Below, in pieces: positions 11,653 through 19,303 of a stretch of 64,000 bases of DNA (the stretch's first letter is position 1; each line of letters starts with the position of its first letter). Location: contig NZ_LQRT01000011.1 in assembly GCF_001632745.1 (NCBI RefSeq), positions 1 through 64,000 on the forward strand. The letters are read 5' to 3'. Origin of the DNA: Aquimarina aggregata. GTDB lineage: Bacteria; Bacteroidota; Bacteroidia; Flavobacteriales; Flavobacteriaceae. The position numbers were made by a program, and so were the translations under genes. The notes beneath the pieces are model-generated. The model made no database searches and had not been told where the DNA came from. It saw nothing but the letters and a program-made list of their open reading frames with translations.

Positions 11653-12126
11653 ATGAAAACTAATTTAACTGCTTATTTTTGTGCTTTTATAGTACTACTT
11701 ACCGTATTTTCTTGTTCTGAAGATGAAAGTCCCGCAGATATGGGCGCTCCAAATGAAACATCTGTAGCAGATGAAATTCTAAGATTAGTAAATGAACATA
11801 GACAAAATCAAGGTCTTGCTAGTTTAGAAAAAAACACAACTGCACAGCAATTAGCAATAGACCATACTAACTACATGATCGATCAAGGTCGTATTAGCCA
11901 TGATGGTGGAGATGCTAAATTTCAAAAGCTAAAAGAAGAAGAAAACGCTCAAGGGTTTGGAGAAAATGTTGCTTCTGGTCAAGATTCTGCACAGAGTGTT
12001 ATGACAGGGTGGCTTAACAGTACAGGACACCGTCAAAACATAGAAGGAAATTATACGCACATAGGCATTGGTGCAATTAAAGATAGTCAAGGAAGATATT
12101 ACTATACTCAAATTTTTTATAGATAA
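11653..12126 (+). CDS. CAP-domain (SCP/PR-1-like) lipoprotein
   Basis: 157 residues. A lipoprotein signal peptide ends at LLTVFSC (Cys21), followed by an acidic linker (SEDESPAD) typical of Bacteroidota surface-exported lipoproteins. Residues 40-157 form a CAP domain: IL-RLVNEHRQNQGL, LAIDHTNYM, ISHDGG, GENVASG, WLNSTGHRQNI and the ending YYTQIFYR. The His and Glu residues of the CAP cavity (ISHDG, GENVA, GHRQNI) are conserved. Bacterial CAP proteins of this YkwD-like type are secreted or lipid-anchored; their biochemical role is unsettled. A hairpin and a longer terminator-like stem follow the stop. Confidence 0.88.
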   Translation: MKTNLTAYFCAFIVLLTVFSCSEDESPADMGAPNETSVADEILRLVNEHRQNQGLASLEKNTTAQQLAIDHTNYMIDQGRISHDGGDAKFQKLKEEENAQGFGENVASGQDSAQSVMTGWLNSTGHRQNIEGNYTHIGIGAIKDSQGRYYYTQIFYR

Positions 12127-12135
12127 AGTTAACTA

Positions 12136-12160
12136 TGCAAACTCAACACGCTAGTTTGCA
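12136..12160 (+). terminator. Short hairpin directly after the CAP gene
   Basis: TGCAAACT (12136-12143) pairs with AGTTTGCA (12153-12160) across a 9-base loop, starting ten bases after the TAA. There is no T tract, so it may be a 3'-end stabiliser rather than a true terminator. Confidence 0.4.
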
Positions 12161-12195
12161 CTAAACACGCTCTTAACAGGAGTGTTACCTCTAGT

Positions 12196-12248
12196 AAATT
12201 GCTTACTAAAAAATGTCATCACGACTATATTTTGGTAAGCAATTTTTT
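12196..12248 (+). terminator. Long stem-loop terminator after the CAP gene
   Basis: AAATTGCTTAC (12196-12206) pairs with GTAAGCAATTT (12235-12245) and the stem continues through one T-G wobble and AAAA/TTTT, with an 18-base loop. The right arm runs into TTTTTT. It lies upstream of the M48 peptidase gene on the same strand and should separate the two transcripts. Confidence 0.65.
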
Positions 12249-12416
12249 ATATCAACTCTTTTTTTAATTACTACTGTAGTAATTATTCAAAACTATAAAG
12301 TCACTCTTCCTTCACATCTTGGTACTTTTTTTTATTCTATTTTTTGAAATGTCATTCTAGTCACAAGGAACAATAATTTATTATTTATTAACTTTAAGAA
12401 ATAAAATATAATTATA

Positions 12417-13184
12417 ATGAGACGAGGTGGCTTAAAAATCCGAATACTTATTGGTTTAGCTATTGTTGCCTTTGCATTTATTAAGAAATGCAATAATAAA
12501 ACGATGAATCCCTATACTGATAGAGTACAAAATATTAATATGACAAGCGATCAGGAAATTGCTATAGGATTACAAAGTGCTCCAGAAATGGCTCAGCAAC
12601 ATGGAGGATTATATCAGGATCAGAAATTACAAAGTTATATCGATATGATTGGCGATAAATTAGTAAAGGCTAGCATGGCTAAGCAAACACCTTATCAATA
12701 TGAATTTCATCTTTTAGCCGATCCAAATACTATTAATGCCTTTGCCCTACCTGGTGGTCAAATTTTTATTACATATGCCCTACTTTCCAAATTAGAAAAC
12801 GAGGATCAAGTTGCTGGAGTTCTTGGGCACGAAATAGGTCATGTTTTAGGAAGGCATTCTGCAGAAAGAATAGCTGAACACGATTTTTGGAAAACAATAT
12901 CTACTGGCGCATCTGTTGGAGCCGATGCAGGAGGAATTGTAAATAGTATAGGCAAAAATATATTGCTTGGTAACGGAAGAGGAGATGAATTAGAAAGTGA
13001 TAAACTTGGTGTTTTATTCATGATTAATGCAGGATACAACCCTGAAGAAATGATTGGAGTTATGAAGGTATTGAAAAATGCAGCAGGTCCAAATCGTACT
13101 CCCGAATTTCAAAGCACACATCCTGATCCTGACAATCGTATAGAAAAAATAAGAGAGGCTATTGCAGAGTATAGCGGTCAATAG
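12417..13184 (+). CDS. M48-family zinc metallopeptidase, membrane- or periplasm-located
   Basis: 255 residues. A hydrophobic N-terminal segment (ILIGLAIVAFAFI) acts as signal or anchor; a Cys at residue 25 leaves a lipoprotein possible, although the preceding Lys-Lys is atypical. The catalytic motif HEIGH is at 138-142 and the third zinc ligand is probably Glu191 in ELESDKLG. NAFALPGGQIFITYALL (107-123) is the usual M48 beta-strand segment, and the C-terminal TPEFQSTHPDPDNRI is the conserved HP motif. The closest known types are BepA/LoiP/YcaL-like peptidases that act in outer-membrane protein quality control. It stands as a single gene with a bidirectional terminator behind it. Confidence 0.88.
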   Translation: MRRGGLKIRILIGLAIVAFAFIKKCNNKTMNPYTDRVQNINMTSDQEIAIGLQSAPEMAQQHGGLYQDQKLQSYIDMIGDKLVKASMAKQTPYQYEFHLLADPNTINAFALPGGQIFITYALLSKLENEDQVAGVLGHEIGHVLGRHSAERIAEHDFWKTISTGASVGADAGGIVNSIGKNILLGNGRGDELESDKLGVLFMINAGYNPEEMIGVMKVLKNAAGPNRTPEFQSTHPDPDNRIEKIREAIAEYSGQ

Positions 13185-13206
13185 TCACTTTTGATTACAA
13201 ATAAAC

Positions 13207-13236
13207 AAACCCTGTTAAAAATGTTTAACAGGGTTT
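13207..13236. terminator. Bidirectional terminator between M48 peptidase and ankyrin gene
   Basis: AAACCCTGTTAAA (13207-13219) and TTTAACAGGGTTT (13224-13236) form a perfect 13-bp stem with the loop AATG. It sits between two convergent genes and would serve both. Confidence 0.85.
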
Positions 13237-13260
13237 ATTAGATTCATTAACACACAATTT

Positions 13261-13644
13261 TTAAGATAGTTCCTCTAAAAGAGCCATTGCTTCTTTTGCA
13301 TTTGAAAGTTTAGCAAATTTCAATGCATTGTTACCTTTACTATCTTTAGCTTTTACTTTGGCTCCTTGCTTAACTAGAACTTTAATAATATCCACACGAT
13401 TATAACGAGCAGCATACATTAAAGGGGTCATTCCATCCCATTTTTCATTAACATCACTTCCGAATTCAATCATTTTCTTTACTGCATCTAAATCACCTTT
13501 TACAATAGCCATACAAAAGGGGTTTGTTTTAAAAGTTGTAAATTCAGAATCATGACTATTTGTGATCATTCTAGTTTCAGAAGCGAAACTACTAACTGTG
13601 GCGAGACATGCAACTACAAGAGTTGCTAACATTGTTTTTCTCAT
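13261..13644 (-). CDS. Small secreted ankyrin-repeat protein
   Basis: 127 residues on the minus strand. A signal peptide (MRKTMLATLVVACLATVSSFA) is followed by about 100 residues with two to three ankyrin repeats: NPFCMAIVKGDLDAVKKMIE, DGMTPLMYAARYNRVDIIKV and DSKGNNALKFAKLSNAKEAM. The TPLMYAA core is the ankyrin consensus. Such proteins bind other proteins; in Bacteroidota small periplasmic ankyrin proteins sometimes accompany catalase or stress genes, but none is next to this one. Partner and function are unknown. It is convergent with the M48 peptidase gene. Confidence 0.85.
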   Translation of the reverse strand: MRKTMLATLVVACLATVSSFASETRMITNSHDSEFTTFKTNPFCMAIVKGDLDAVKKMIEFGSDVNEKWDGMTPLMYAARYNRVDIIKVLVKQGAKVKAKDSKGNNALKFAKLSNAKEAMALLEELS

Positions 13645-14092
13645 AATAAATTTGATTTTACGTTAATTTGATTGACTTGATACTATACCAGTAAGACTTC
13701 GATTGTTCCATTTTTGTTACAGCCAAATCATGAAATAACACAACTTTAACCTTTCATAAACAAAAAATTATATTAAATAAATTTCAGGTAATTGTACACT
13801 ATTTAGCATCCAACTGATATAAATTTTTAAAAAATATTGTCCAGCAAATGAATTGTATTATCTGTATAAAAACTAGTTCTATTTTAAGAATAACCTACTT
13901 TTAACCTTCTGTGAACATATTCCTTAATAGTTTCATAAAAAACACGATAATAATTGCATTCAAAAAAGGTTTAAATAACTTTTCAATAACCGATGCTTTT
14001 TGTCTGCTTGTGTATGATATTGTAAATTTGCGTCTTGTATATTTTTTTAGGTTTTACTAAAAACCAATACAACCCTTAACTTGGAAAACATT
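13645..14092. other. Divergent intergenic region between the ankyrin gene and gpmI
   Basis: 448 AT-rich bases. No ORF with a recognisable product is seen. It must hold the promoters of both flanking genes; the gpmI promoter is recognisable at 13999-14030. The leftmost part (13645-13700) would contain the minus-strand promoter of the ankyrin gene, but I see no clear TAnnTTTG there. Confidence 0.6.
13999..14030 (+). promoter_or_regulatory. Bacteroidota-type promoter of gpmI
   Basis: TTTG at 13999-14002 and TAAATTTG at 14023-14030 are separated by 20 bases. This matches the Bacteroidota sigma-A consensus (-33 TTTG, -7 TAnnTTTG). The -7 element ends 62 bases before the ATG of gpmI. Confidence 0.75.
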
Positions 14093-15610
14093 ATGAATAA
14101 GAAAGTGATCCTTATGATTCTAGATGGATGGGGAACTTCTCCCGATCCTAAAGTCTCTGCTATCGACAATGCTCAAACTCCTTTTATAGATAATCTGTAT
14201 AAGAAATACCCTAACGCTGCTCTGCGCACAGATGGTCTTCATGTAGGATTACCAGATGGTCAAATGGGAAATAGCGAAGTAGGACACATGAATCTGGGCG
14301 CTGGTAGAATTGTCTACCAAGATTTGGCCAAAATAAATATGGCCATAGAAAAAGATACTTTAAAAGATGAGTCTGCATTAGTAGACGCTTTTCGATATGC
14401 CAAAGAAAATAATAAAAACATTCACCTTCTGGGTTTAGTAAGTGATGGTGGTGTTCACTCTCATATAAACCATATTAAAGGAATATTAGATGCTGCACAT
14501 GCTCATGACTTAACCAACGTCTTTTTACATGCGTTTACAGATGGTCGTGATGTTGATCCTAAATCTGGTAAACATCATATTAAAGCTATTCAAGAGCACA
14601 TGTCAAAGACAACTGGTGAAATCGCATCGGTCGTTGGAAGATACTATGCTATGGATCGCGACAAAAGATGGGAAAGGGTAAAACTAGCCTATGATCTTAT
14701 TGTAAATGGTATCGGAGAGTCAAGTAATGACGCTGTTAAAAGTATTGAAGCCAGCTACGAAAATGACATTACTGATGAATTTATCAAACCAATTTCAATT
14801 CTAAAAAATGATAAGCCTGTAGCCACTATAGCAAAAGACGACGTTGTTCTATTTTTTAATTTTAGAACAGATCGAGGCAGGGAGTTAACAGAGATGTTAT
14901 CGCAAAAGGATATGCCTGAGTATACTACGCAAAAACTTCCTTTGTATTATGTTACCATGACAAATTATGATGACACTTTTAGTGGAATTAAGGTAGTATA
15001 TGATAAAGAAAATATTACTGAAACATTAGGCGAAGTACTTTCTAAAGCGGGAAAAACACAAATAAGGATTGCTGAAACCGAAAAATATCCTCACGTAACT
15101 TTCTTCTTTTCTGGAGGTCAAGAAGAACCTTTTAACGGAGAGTCACGGATTTTAAGAAATTCTCCCAAAGTTGCTACTTATGATCTAAAACCAGAAATGA
15201 GCGCCTATGAATTACGGGATGCTTTGATACCTGAATTACAAAAAGGAGATGTAGATTTTGTTTGTCTTAACTTTGCTAATGGCGATATGGTTGGACATAC
15301 CGGAGTAATGGAAGCGGCTATTCAAGCCTGTGAAGTTGTAGACAAATGTGTTAAAGATGTCGTTACGACGGGATTAGAAAATGGATATGCAACATTATTA
15401 ATTGCAGATCATGGAAACTGCGAAACCATGATTAACCCCGATGGCAGTCCACATACGGCGCACACCACAAACCCTGTACCTTTTATTTTAATCGACAAAG
15501 AAAACATCCAGGTTAAAGATGGGGTTTTAGGAGATATCGCGCCTACTATTCTTGACCTTATTGGGGTAGAACAACCAAAGGCAATGACGCAAAATTCCTT
15601 ACTAAAATAA
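14093..15610 (+). CDS. gpmI: 2,3-bisphosphoglycerate-independent phosphoglycerate mutase
   Basis: 505 residues from the ATG at 14093; a TTG four codons upstream is in frame but MNKKVILMILDGWG is the expected family start. The enzyme interconverts 3- and 2-phosphoglycerate in glycolysis using two Mn2+ and a phosphoserine intermediate. Asp11 in LDGWG and the nucleophile Ser61 in QMGNSEVGH are visible, with FTDGRDVDP, GRYYAMDRDKRWER, FFNFRTDRGREL, NFANGDMVGHTG and IADHGNCE supplying the phosphatase-like metal ligands and substrate arginines. Length is normal for the family. It has its own promoter and terminator, and so is probably monocistronic. Confidence 0.97.
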   Translation: MNKKVILMILDGWGTSPDPKVSAIDNAQTPFIDNLYKKYPNAALRTDGLHVGLPDGQMGNSEVGHMNLGAGRIVYQDLAKINMAIEKDTLKDESALVDAFRYAKENNKNIHLLGLVSDGGVHSHINHIKGILDAAHAHDLTNVFLHAFTDGRDVDPKSGKHHIKAIQEHMSKTTGEIASVVGRYYAMDRDKRWERVKLAYDLIVNGIGESSNDAVKSIEASYENDITDEFIKPISILKNDKPVATIAKDDVVLFFNFRTDRGRELTEMLSQKDMPEYTTQKLPLYYVTMTNYDDTFSGIKVVYDKENITETLGEVLSKAGKTQIRIAETEKYPHVTFFFSGGQEEPFNGESRILRNSPKVATYDLKPEMSAYELRDALIPELQKGDVDFVCLNFANGDMVGHTGVMEAAIQACEVVDKCVKDVVTTGLENGYATLLIADHGNCETMINPDGSPHTAHTTNPVPFILIDKENIQVKDGVLGDIAPTILDLIGVEQPKAMTQNSLLK

Positions 15611-15637
15611 TATAAAGACTACTCTTTAGAAATCAAT

Positions 15638-15672
15638 GATACCTCTTAAAAATTTTTAGGAGGTATCTATTT
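15638..15672 (+). terminator. Terminator after gpmI
   Basis: GATACCTC (15638-15645) pairs with GAGGTATC (15660-15667), and the interior TTAAAAA/TTTTTAG continues the stem almost to a zero-length loop. TATTTT follows. It starts about 28 bases after the stop. Confidence 0.7.
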
Positions 15673-15818
15673 TAAAACCCATAGTAAAAATAGGTTACTA
15701 GCCAATCAGAATAGAAGAATACTACGCATAAAATACACTTCTACATCAAAGCTTTTATGAGTGATTAAATCTATTCATACTAATTCGTATTTAAAATCTT
15801 CTATATCATTATTCTTTG

Positions 15819-15826
15819 TAAATTTG
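15819..15826 (+). promoter_or_regulatory. -7 element upstream of map
   Basis: TAAATTTG matches the Bacteroidota -7 consensus TAnnTTTG and ends 34 bases before the ATG. No clear TTTG is found at the -33 position. Confidence 0.5.
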
Positions 15827-15860
15827 CCCTTCCTTTAATTCGGAAATCTATTATAGATAT

Positions 15861-16682
15861 ATGGGCATAATTGTAAAAACACGTGAAGAAATAGAGTTAA
15901 TGCGAGAAAGTGCATTAGTAGTTTCTAAAACATTAGGTATGTTAGCCTCTGAGGTTAAACCAGGAGTAACAACGCTACAATTAGATAAGTTAGCAGAAGA
16001 ATTTATACGTGATCATGATGCTATTCCTGGATTCTTAGGATTATATGATTTTCCAAATACATTATGCATGAGTCCAAATGCTCAAGTCGTACATGGAATT
16101 CCTAATAATACGCCTTTACAAGAAGGGGATATTATCTCTATCGATTGTGGCGCTATTAAGAATGAATTTTACGGAGACCATGCATATACATTCCCTGTAG
16201 GAGAAATACCAGAAGAGACGGCTCGTTTACTTAAGATAACTAAAGAGTCTTTATACGTAGGTATTGCTCAACTTAAAGTTGGAAATCGTGTAGGTGATGT
16301 AGGTTATGCCATACAAAAGTTCACTGAAGATGCAGGATACGGTGTAGTAAGGGAGCTTGTTGGTCATGGATTAGGTCGCAAAATGCATGAGGATCCCGAA
16401 ATGCCAAATTATGGACGTCGTGGAAAAGGAAAAAAGTTTATTGAAGGTATGGTTGTGGCTATTGAACCGATGACAAATATGGGTACACATCGCATTAAAC
16501 AGCTTCAGGATGGTTGGACAATATTAACCAACGACGGTAAGCCTAGTGCACATTTTGAACACGATGTTGCTATTCTAGATGGGAAACCTGAAATTCTTTC
16601 TACGTTTAAATATATTTATCAAGCACTAGGTATAGAATCTGACGAAGAAGATGCTTTTAGACAAGAATTATTAACTGTATAG
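15861..16682 (+). CDS. map: Type I methionine aminopeptidase
   Basis: 273 residues. It removes the initiator methionine from nascent cytoplasmic proteins. The five metal ligands can be read: Asp95 (SIDCGA), Asp106 (YGDHAYTF), His169 (LVGHGLGRKMHEDP), Glu202 (VAIEPMTN) and Glu233 (HFEHDVAIL). The substrate-positioning His78 (VVHGIP) is also present. There is no N-terminal zinc-finger extension, so it is the short bacterial type. Length is slightly above E. coli Map (264) owing to a C-terminal tail. Followed 45 bases later by a methyltransferase gene on the same strand, with a hairpin between. Confidence 0.97.
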   Translation: MGIIVKTREEIELMRESALVVSKTLGMLASEVKPGVTTLQLDKLAEEFIRDHDAIPGFLGLYDFPNTLCMSPNAQVVHGIPNNTPLQEGDIISIDCGAIKNEFYGDHAYTFPVGEIPEETARLLKITKESLYVGIAQLKVGNRVGDVGYAIQKFTEDAGYGVVRELVGHGLGRKMHEDPEMPNYGRRGKGKKFIEGMVVAIEPMTNMGTHRIKQLQDGWTILTNDGKPSAHFEHDVAILDGKPEILSTFKYIYQALGIESDEEDAFRQELLTV

Positions 16683-16699
16683 TGTATTTTATTTCAAAA

Positions 16700-16722
16700 A
16701 TTATACAGTACTTCTGTATAAT
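16700..16722 (+). repeat. 9-bp inverted repeat between map and the methyltransferase gene
   Basis: ATTATACAG (16700-16708) and CTGTATAAT (16714-16722) flank TACTT. The hairpin ends five bases before the ATG at 16728 and would lie in the ribosome-loading region of the methyltransferase message. There is no T tract after it, so a terminator is unlikely; an operator or translational hairpin is possible. Confidence 0.4.
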
Positions 16723-16727
16723 CAATT

Positions 16728-17495
16728 ATGAAAAAACTTTTTAAACTAATACTCAATACGATACCAAGACCATTACTTATTCGCTTAAGTTATATTGTCA
16801 GACCAATTATTGCTTTTTTTTTACAAGGGAACACGTATACCGATCCTATCGATAATAGAAGCTTTTCACGTTTCTTACCATATGGATACGGTGATCAAAG
16901 AGATAATGTATTATCGCCTTCTACATTATCCTTAGAACGACATAGATTACTATGGCTCTACCTACAAAATGAGACTAGCTTTTTTACTACCCCATCCAAA
17001 ATGTTACATTTTGCACCAGAGCAAGCCTTCTATAAAAGGTTTCAAAAATTAAAACATCTTAACTATACAACTACAGATCTTAACTCGCCTCTTGCAGATG
17101 TAAAAGCAGATATCTGCAACCTTCCGTTTAAAGATAATGAGTATGATATTATTTTTTGCAATCACGTTTTAGAACATATTCCAGATGATACAAAGGCGAT
17201 GCAAGAATTATATCGTGTTTTAAAACCGGGAGGTATGGCAATTTTACAAATCCCACAAGATCTAACTCGTGAAATTACCTTTGAAGATGACACCATTACC
17301 GACACTAAAGAACGTGCCCGTATTTTTGGACAGTATGATCACGTTAGAGTATATGGTCTAGATTACTTTGAAAAACTAAGATCTATTGGCTTTAAAGTAG
17401 AAGAGATCGATTATACACAAAAATTATCACAGGAAGAAGTTACCAAATATTGTCTTGCACAAGGGGAAATTTTACCGGTTTGTTACAAACCTTAA
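16728..17495 (+). CDS. Class I SAM-dependent methyltransferase (Methyltransf_11 type)
   Basis: 255 residues. The Rossmann methyltransferase domain occupies about residues 90-200: MLHFAPEQAFYKRF, the acidic motif TTDLNSPLADVKADI, then YDIIFCNHVLEHIPDD and LYRVLKPGGMAILQIPQ. The HVLEHIPD and LKPGG motifs are typical of Methyltransf_11. The usual glycine-rich loop (GxGxG) is replaced by HFAPEQAF, as in methyltransferases of surface-polysaccharide gene sets. Residues 1-40 are basic and hydrophobic and could touch the membrane. Substrate unknown. It follows map but has its own leader hairpin. Confidence 0.82.
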   Translation: MKKLFKLILNTIPRPLLIRLSYIVRPIIAFFLQGNTYTDPIDNRSFSRFLPYGYGDQRDNVLSPSTLSLERHRLLWLYLQNETSFFTTPSKMLHFAPEQAFYKRFQKLKHLNYTTTDLNSPLADVKADICNLPFKDNEYDIIFCNHVLEHIPDDTKAMQELYRVLKPGGMAILQIPQDLTREITFEDDTITDTKERARIFGQYDHVRVYGLDYFEKLRSIGFKVEEIDYTQKLSQEEVTKYCLAQGEILPVCYKP

Positions 17496-17572
17496 AGCTA
17501 AAAAGTACATTTTAGAAAGAAAAAAATACAACTCAACGTAACAATTACATCTTTTTTACGATTAATAGTGAT

Positions 17573-19303
17573 ATGAACAATCTTACTACAACCATCAGTT
17601 TTATTGTATCTAGAAGAATCCTACTTATATTTTTCTGTTTGAGTTATTCAAACATCACTTATTCTCAAACCAAAATTGACACTAGCACTGCGTCTCAATA
17701 TTTCACCAAAGGAAAAGAACTTCTTAATAAAAGAAAAACGGATAGTTCTTTAACGTATTTTGAAAAGGCATTATTAATTTATGAAACTATTGGTGACCAG
17801 AAAAAAATCATTGATTGTTATGATAAAATTTCGCAAAATCAACAAAACAACTTTGATTATGATAGTGCTTTAGTGACTGCAAAAAAAGGACTGGTGCTTC
17901 GTCAAGAGCTATTCGAAAAAGAACACCCTCAAATAGCCTTATCCTATACTCAAATTGGTCATATTCATAAAGACAAAGATCAATATCAAAAGGCAATAAG
18001 TTTTTATCAAAAAGCTCTGAAAATTCAAACCAAAGCTTTTGGGAACAAAGACCATCGCACTGCAGACTCTTATCATCATATCGGAACAATTCATCATGTG
18101 TTGGCTCAATATGACAGAGCTTTGATATATTACCAAAAAAGTCTAGAAATACGAACAAAACACTTTGGAAAACGGCATGAAAAGATAGCTGAAAGTTATA
18201 TCGATATAGGCATTACACATTACCACCTTGGGAAAGACAGACAAGCTTTAGCATATTACAATAAGGCCCTAAAAATACGAGAACCAATATTTGGTAAACA
18301 TAGTCCTGAAGTAGCTTTTTGTTATAATCATATTGGTGATATTTATACTCGTATAGATTATTATGGTAAGGCTTTAGAATATCAAAAAAAGGGATTAGAT
18401 ATAATGATTTCTATTTTTGGAAAAAATCATCCAAATAGTGCTTTTTTTTATTCTAGTATAGCTGTTACTAATCGCTATAAAGGTTTTAACAATCAAGCCT
18501 TATTATTTAACAATAAAGCCTTGACTATTTTAGAAAAAAAATTAGGACCACGACACACAAGAACCTCAAGTCTTTATAATGAAATAGGAATCATTTATAA
18601 TAAAAAAGGGCTTTACAATAGATCTTTAGAATATTTTCAAAAAAGTTTAAAAATCAAATTAAAGATATACCCTGAAAAACACTCTTATATAGGAAGTAAT
18701 TATAACAATATAGGTCTAATGCATCAAAAAAGAGGAGAATATGATAGAGCTATTACTTTCTACAAAAAAACATTAGTAAACTTCATTTATACATTAGGAG
18801 AAAATCATAACGCTGTAGCCAGAATATATAACAATATAGCAAATACATATCAGGCCAAAAAAAAATATAGTATAGCATTAAAATATTACCAAAAAGCTCT
18901 AAAAATAAGAATCAATACAATTGGAAAATATCATTCTGAAATTTCCTATACTTATCTAGAAATTGGAAACATTCATAAAATAAATAAAGAGTACAACATT
19001 GCCTTAGCGTATTATCAAAAAGCATTAAAAATTCACAAACGTGTATCAGGGGAGGACAGCTATTATATTTGTGATACTTATAACGCTCTTGCAAGTTTAT
19101 TTTTTGAAAAAAAAGAGTATCACAAAGCTCTTGAACTCTTAAAAAAAAGCATCAAAATTCGCTTAGTAACAGATGGCGAACACCACCCCAGAACCGCAAA
19201 GTCCTATAATCAGCTAGCAAAAGTATATGCCAAACTTAATGAACATAAAAAAGCAATAGCGCACTATAACCATGCAATTACTGCTAATAAAAATCCCAGT
19301 TAA
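17573..19303 (+). CDS. TPR protein, N-terminal half of an interrupted TPR-CHAT gene
   Basis: 576 residues. A signal peptide (RRILLIFFCLSYSNITYSQ, cleavage after about residue 32) precedes ten or more 42-residue tetratricopeptide repeats of the kinesin-light-chain type, each like YQKALKIRTKxFGKxHPxxAxSYxxIGxxY. Tandem 42-residue repeats of this kind are the usual N-terminal part of bacterial TPR-CHAT proteins. The frame stops at TAA 19301-19303 after ITANKNPS, yet the same frame is open again from 19304 and leads directly into the CHAT half with no shift. Normally both halves are one protein of about 1180 residues. This half alone would be a periplasmic TPR scaffold without the protease. Either a pseudogene half or, if expressed, a truncated protein. 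Confidence 0.85.
   Translation: MNNLTTTISFIVSRRILLIFFCLSYSNITYSQTKIDTSTASQYFTKGKELLNKRKTDSSLTYFEKALLIYETIGDQKKIIDCYDKISQNQQNNFDYDSALVTAKKGLVLRQELFEKEHPQIALSYTQIGHIHKDKDQYQKAISFYQKALKIQTKAFGNKDHRTADSYHHIGTIHHVLAQYDRALIYYQKSLEIRTKHFGKRHEKIAESYIDIGITHYHLGKDRQALAYYNKALKIREPIFGKHSPEVAFCYNHIGDIYTRIDYYGKALEYQKKGLDIMISIFGKNHPNSAFFYSSIAVTNRYKGFNNQALLFNNKALTILEKKLGPRHTRTSSLYNEIGIIYNKKGLYNRSLEYFQKSLKIKLKIYPEKHSYIGSNYNNIGLMHQKRGEYDRAITFYKKTLVNFIYTLGENHNAVARIYNNIANTYQAKKKYSIALKYYQKALKIRINTIGKYHSEISYTYLEIGNIHKINKEYNIALAYYQKALKIHKRVSGEDSYYICDTYNALASLFFEKKEYHKALELLKKSIKIRLVTDGEHHPRTAKSYNQLAKVYAKLNEHKKAIAHYNHAITANKNPS
19301..19303 (+). other. In-frame TAA splitting the TPR-CHAT gene
   Basis: TAA followed by TCT. 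Codons on both sides read as one continuous protein: ANKNPS, stop, then SKSTKFESHHYLDLIALLK. One base change from a sense codon (CAA, AAA, GAA, TTA, TCA, TAT or TAC) explains it. Confidence 0.85.
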
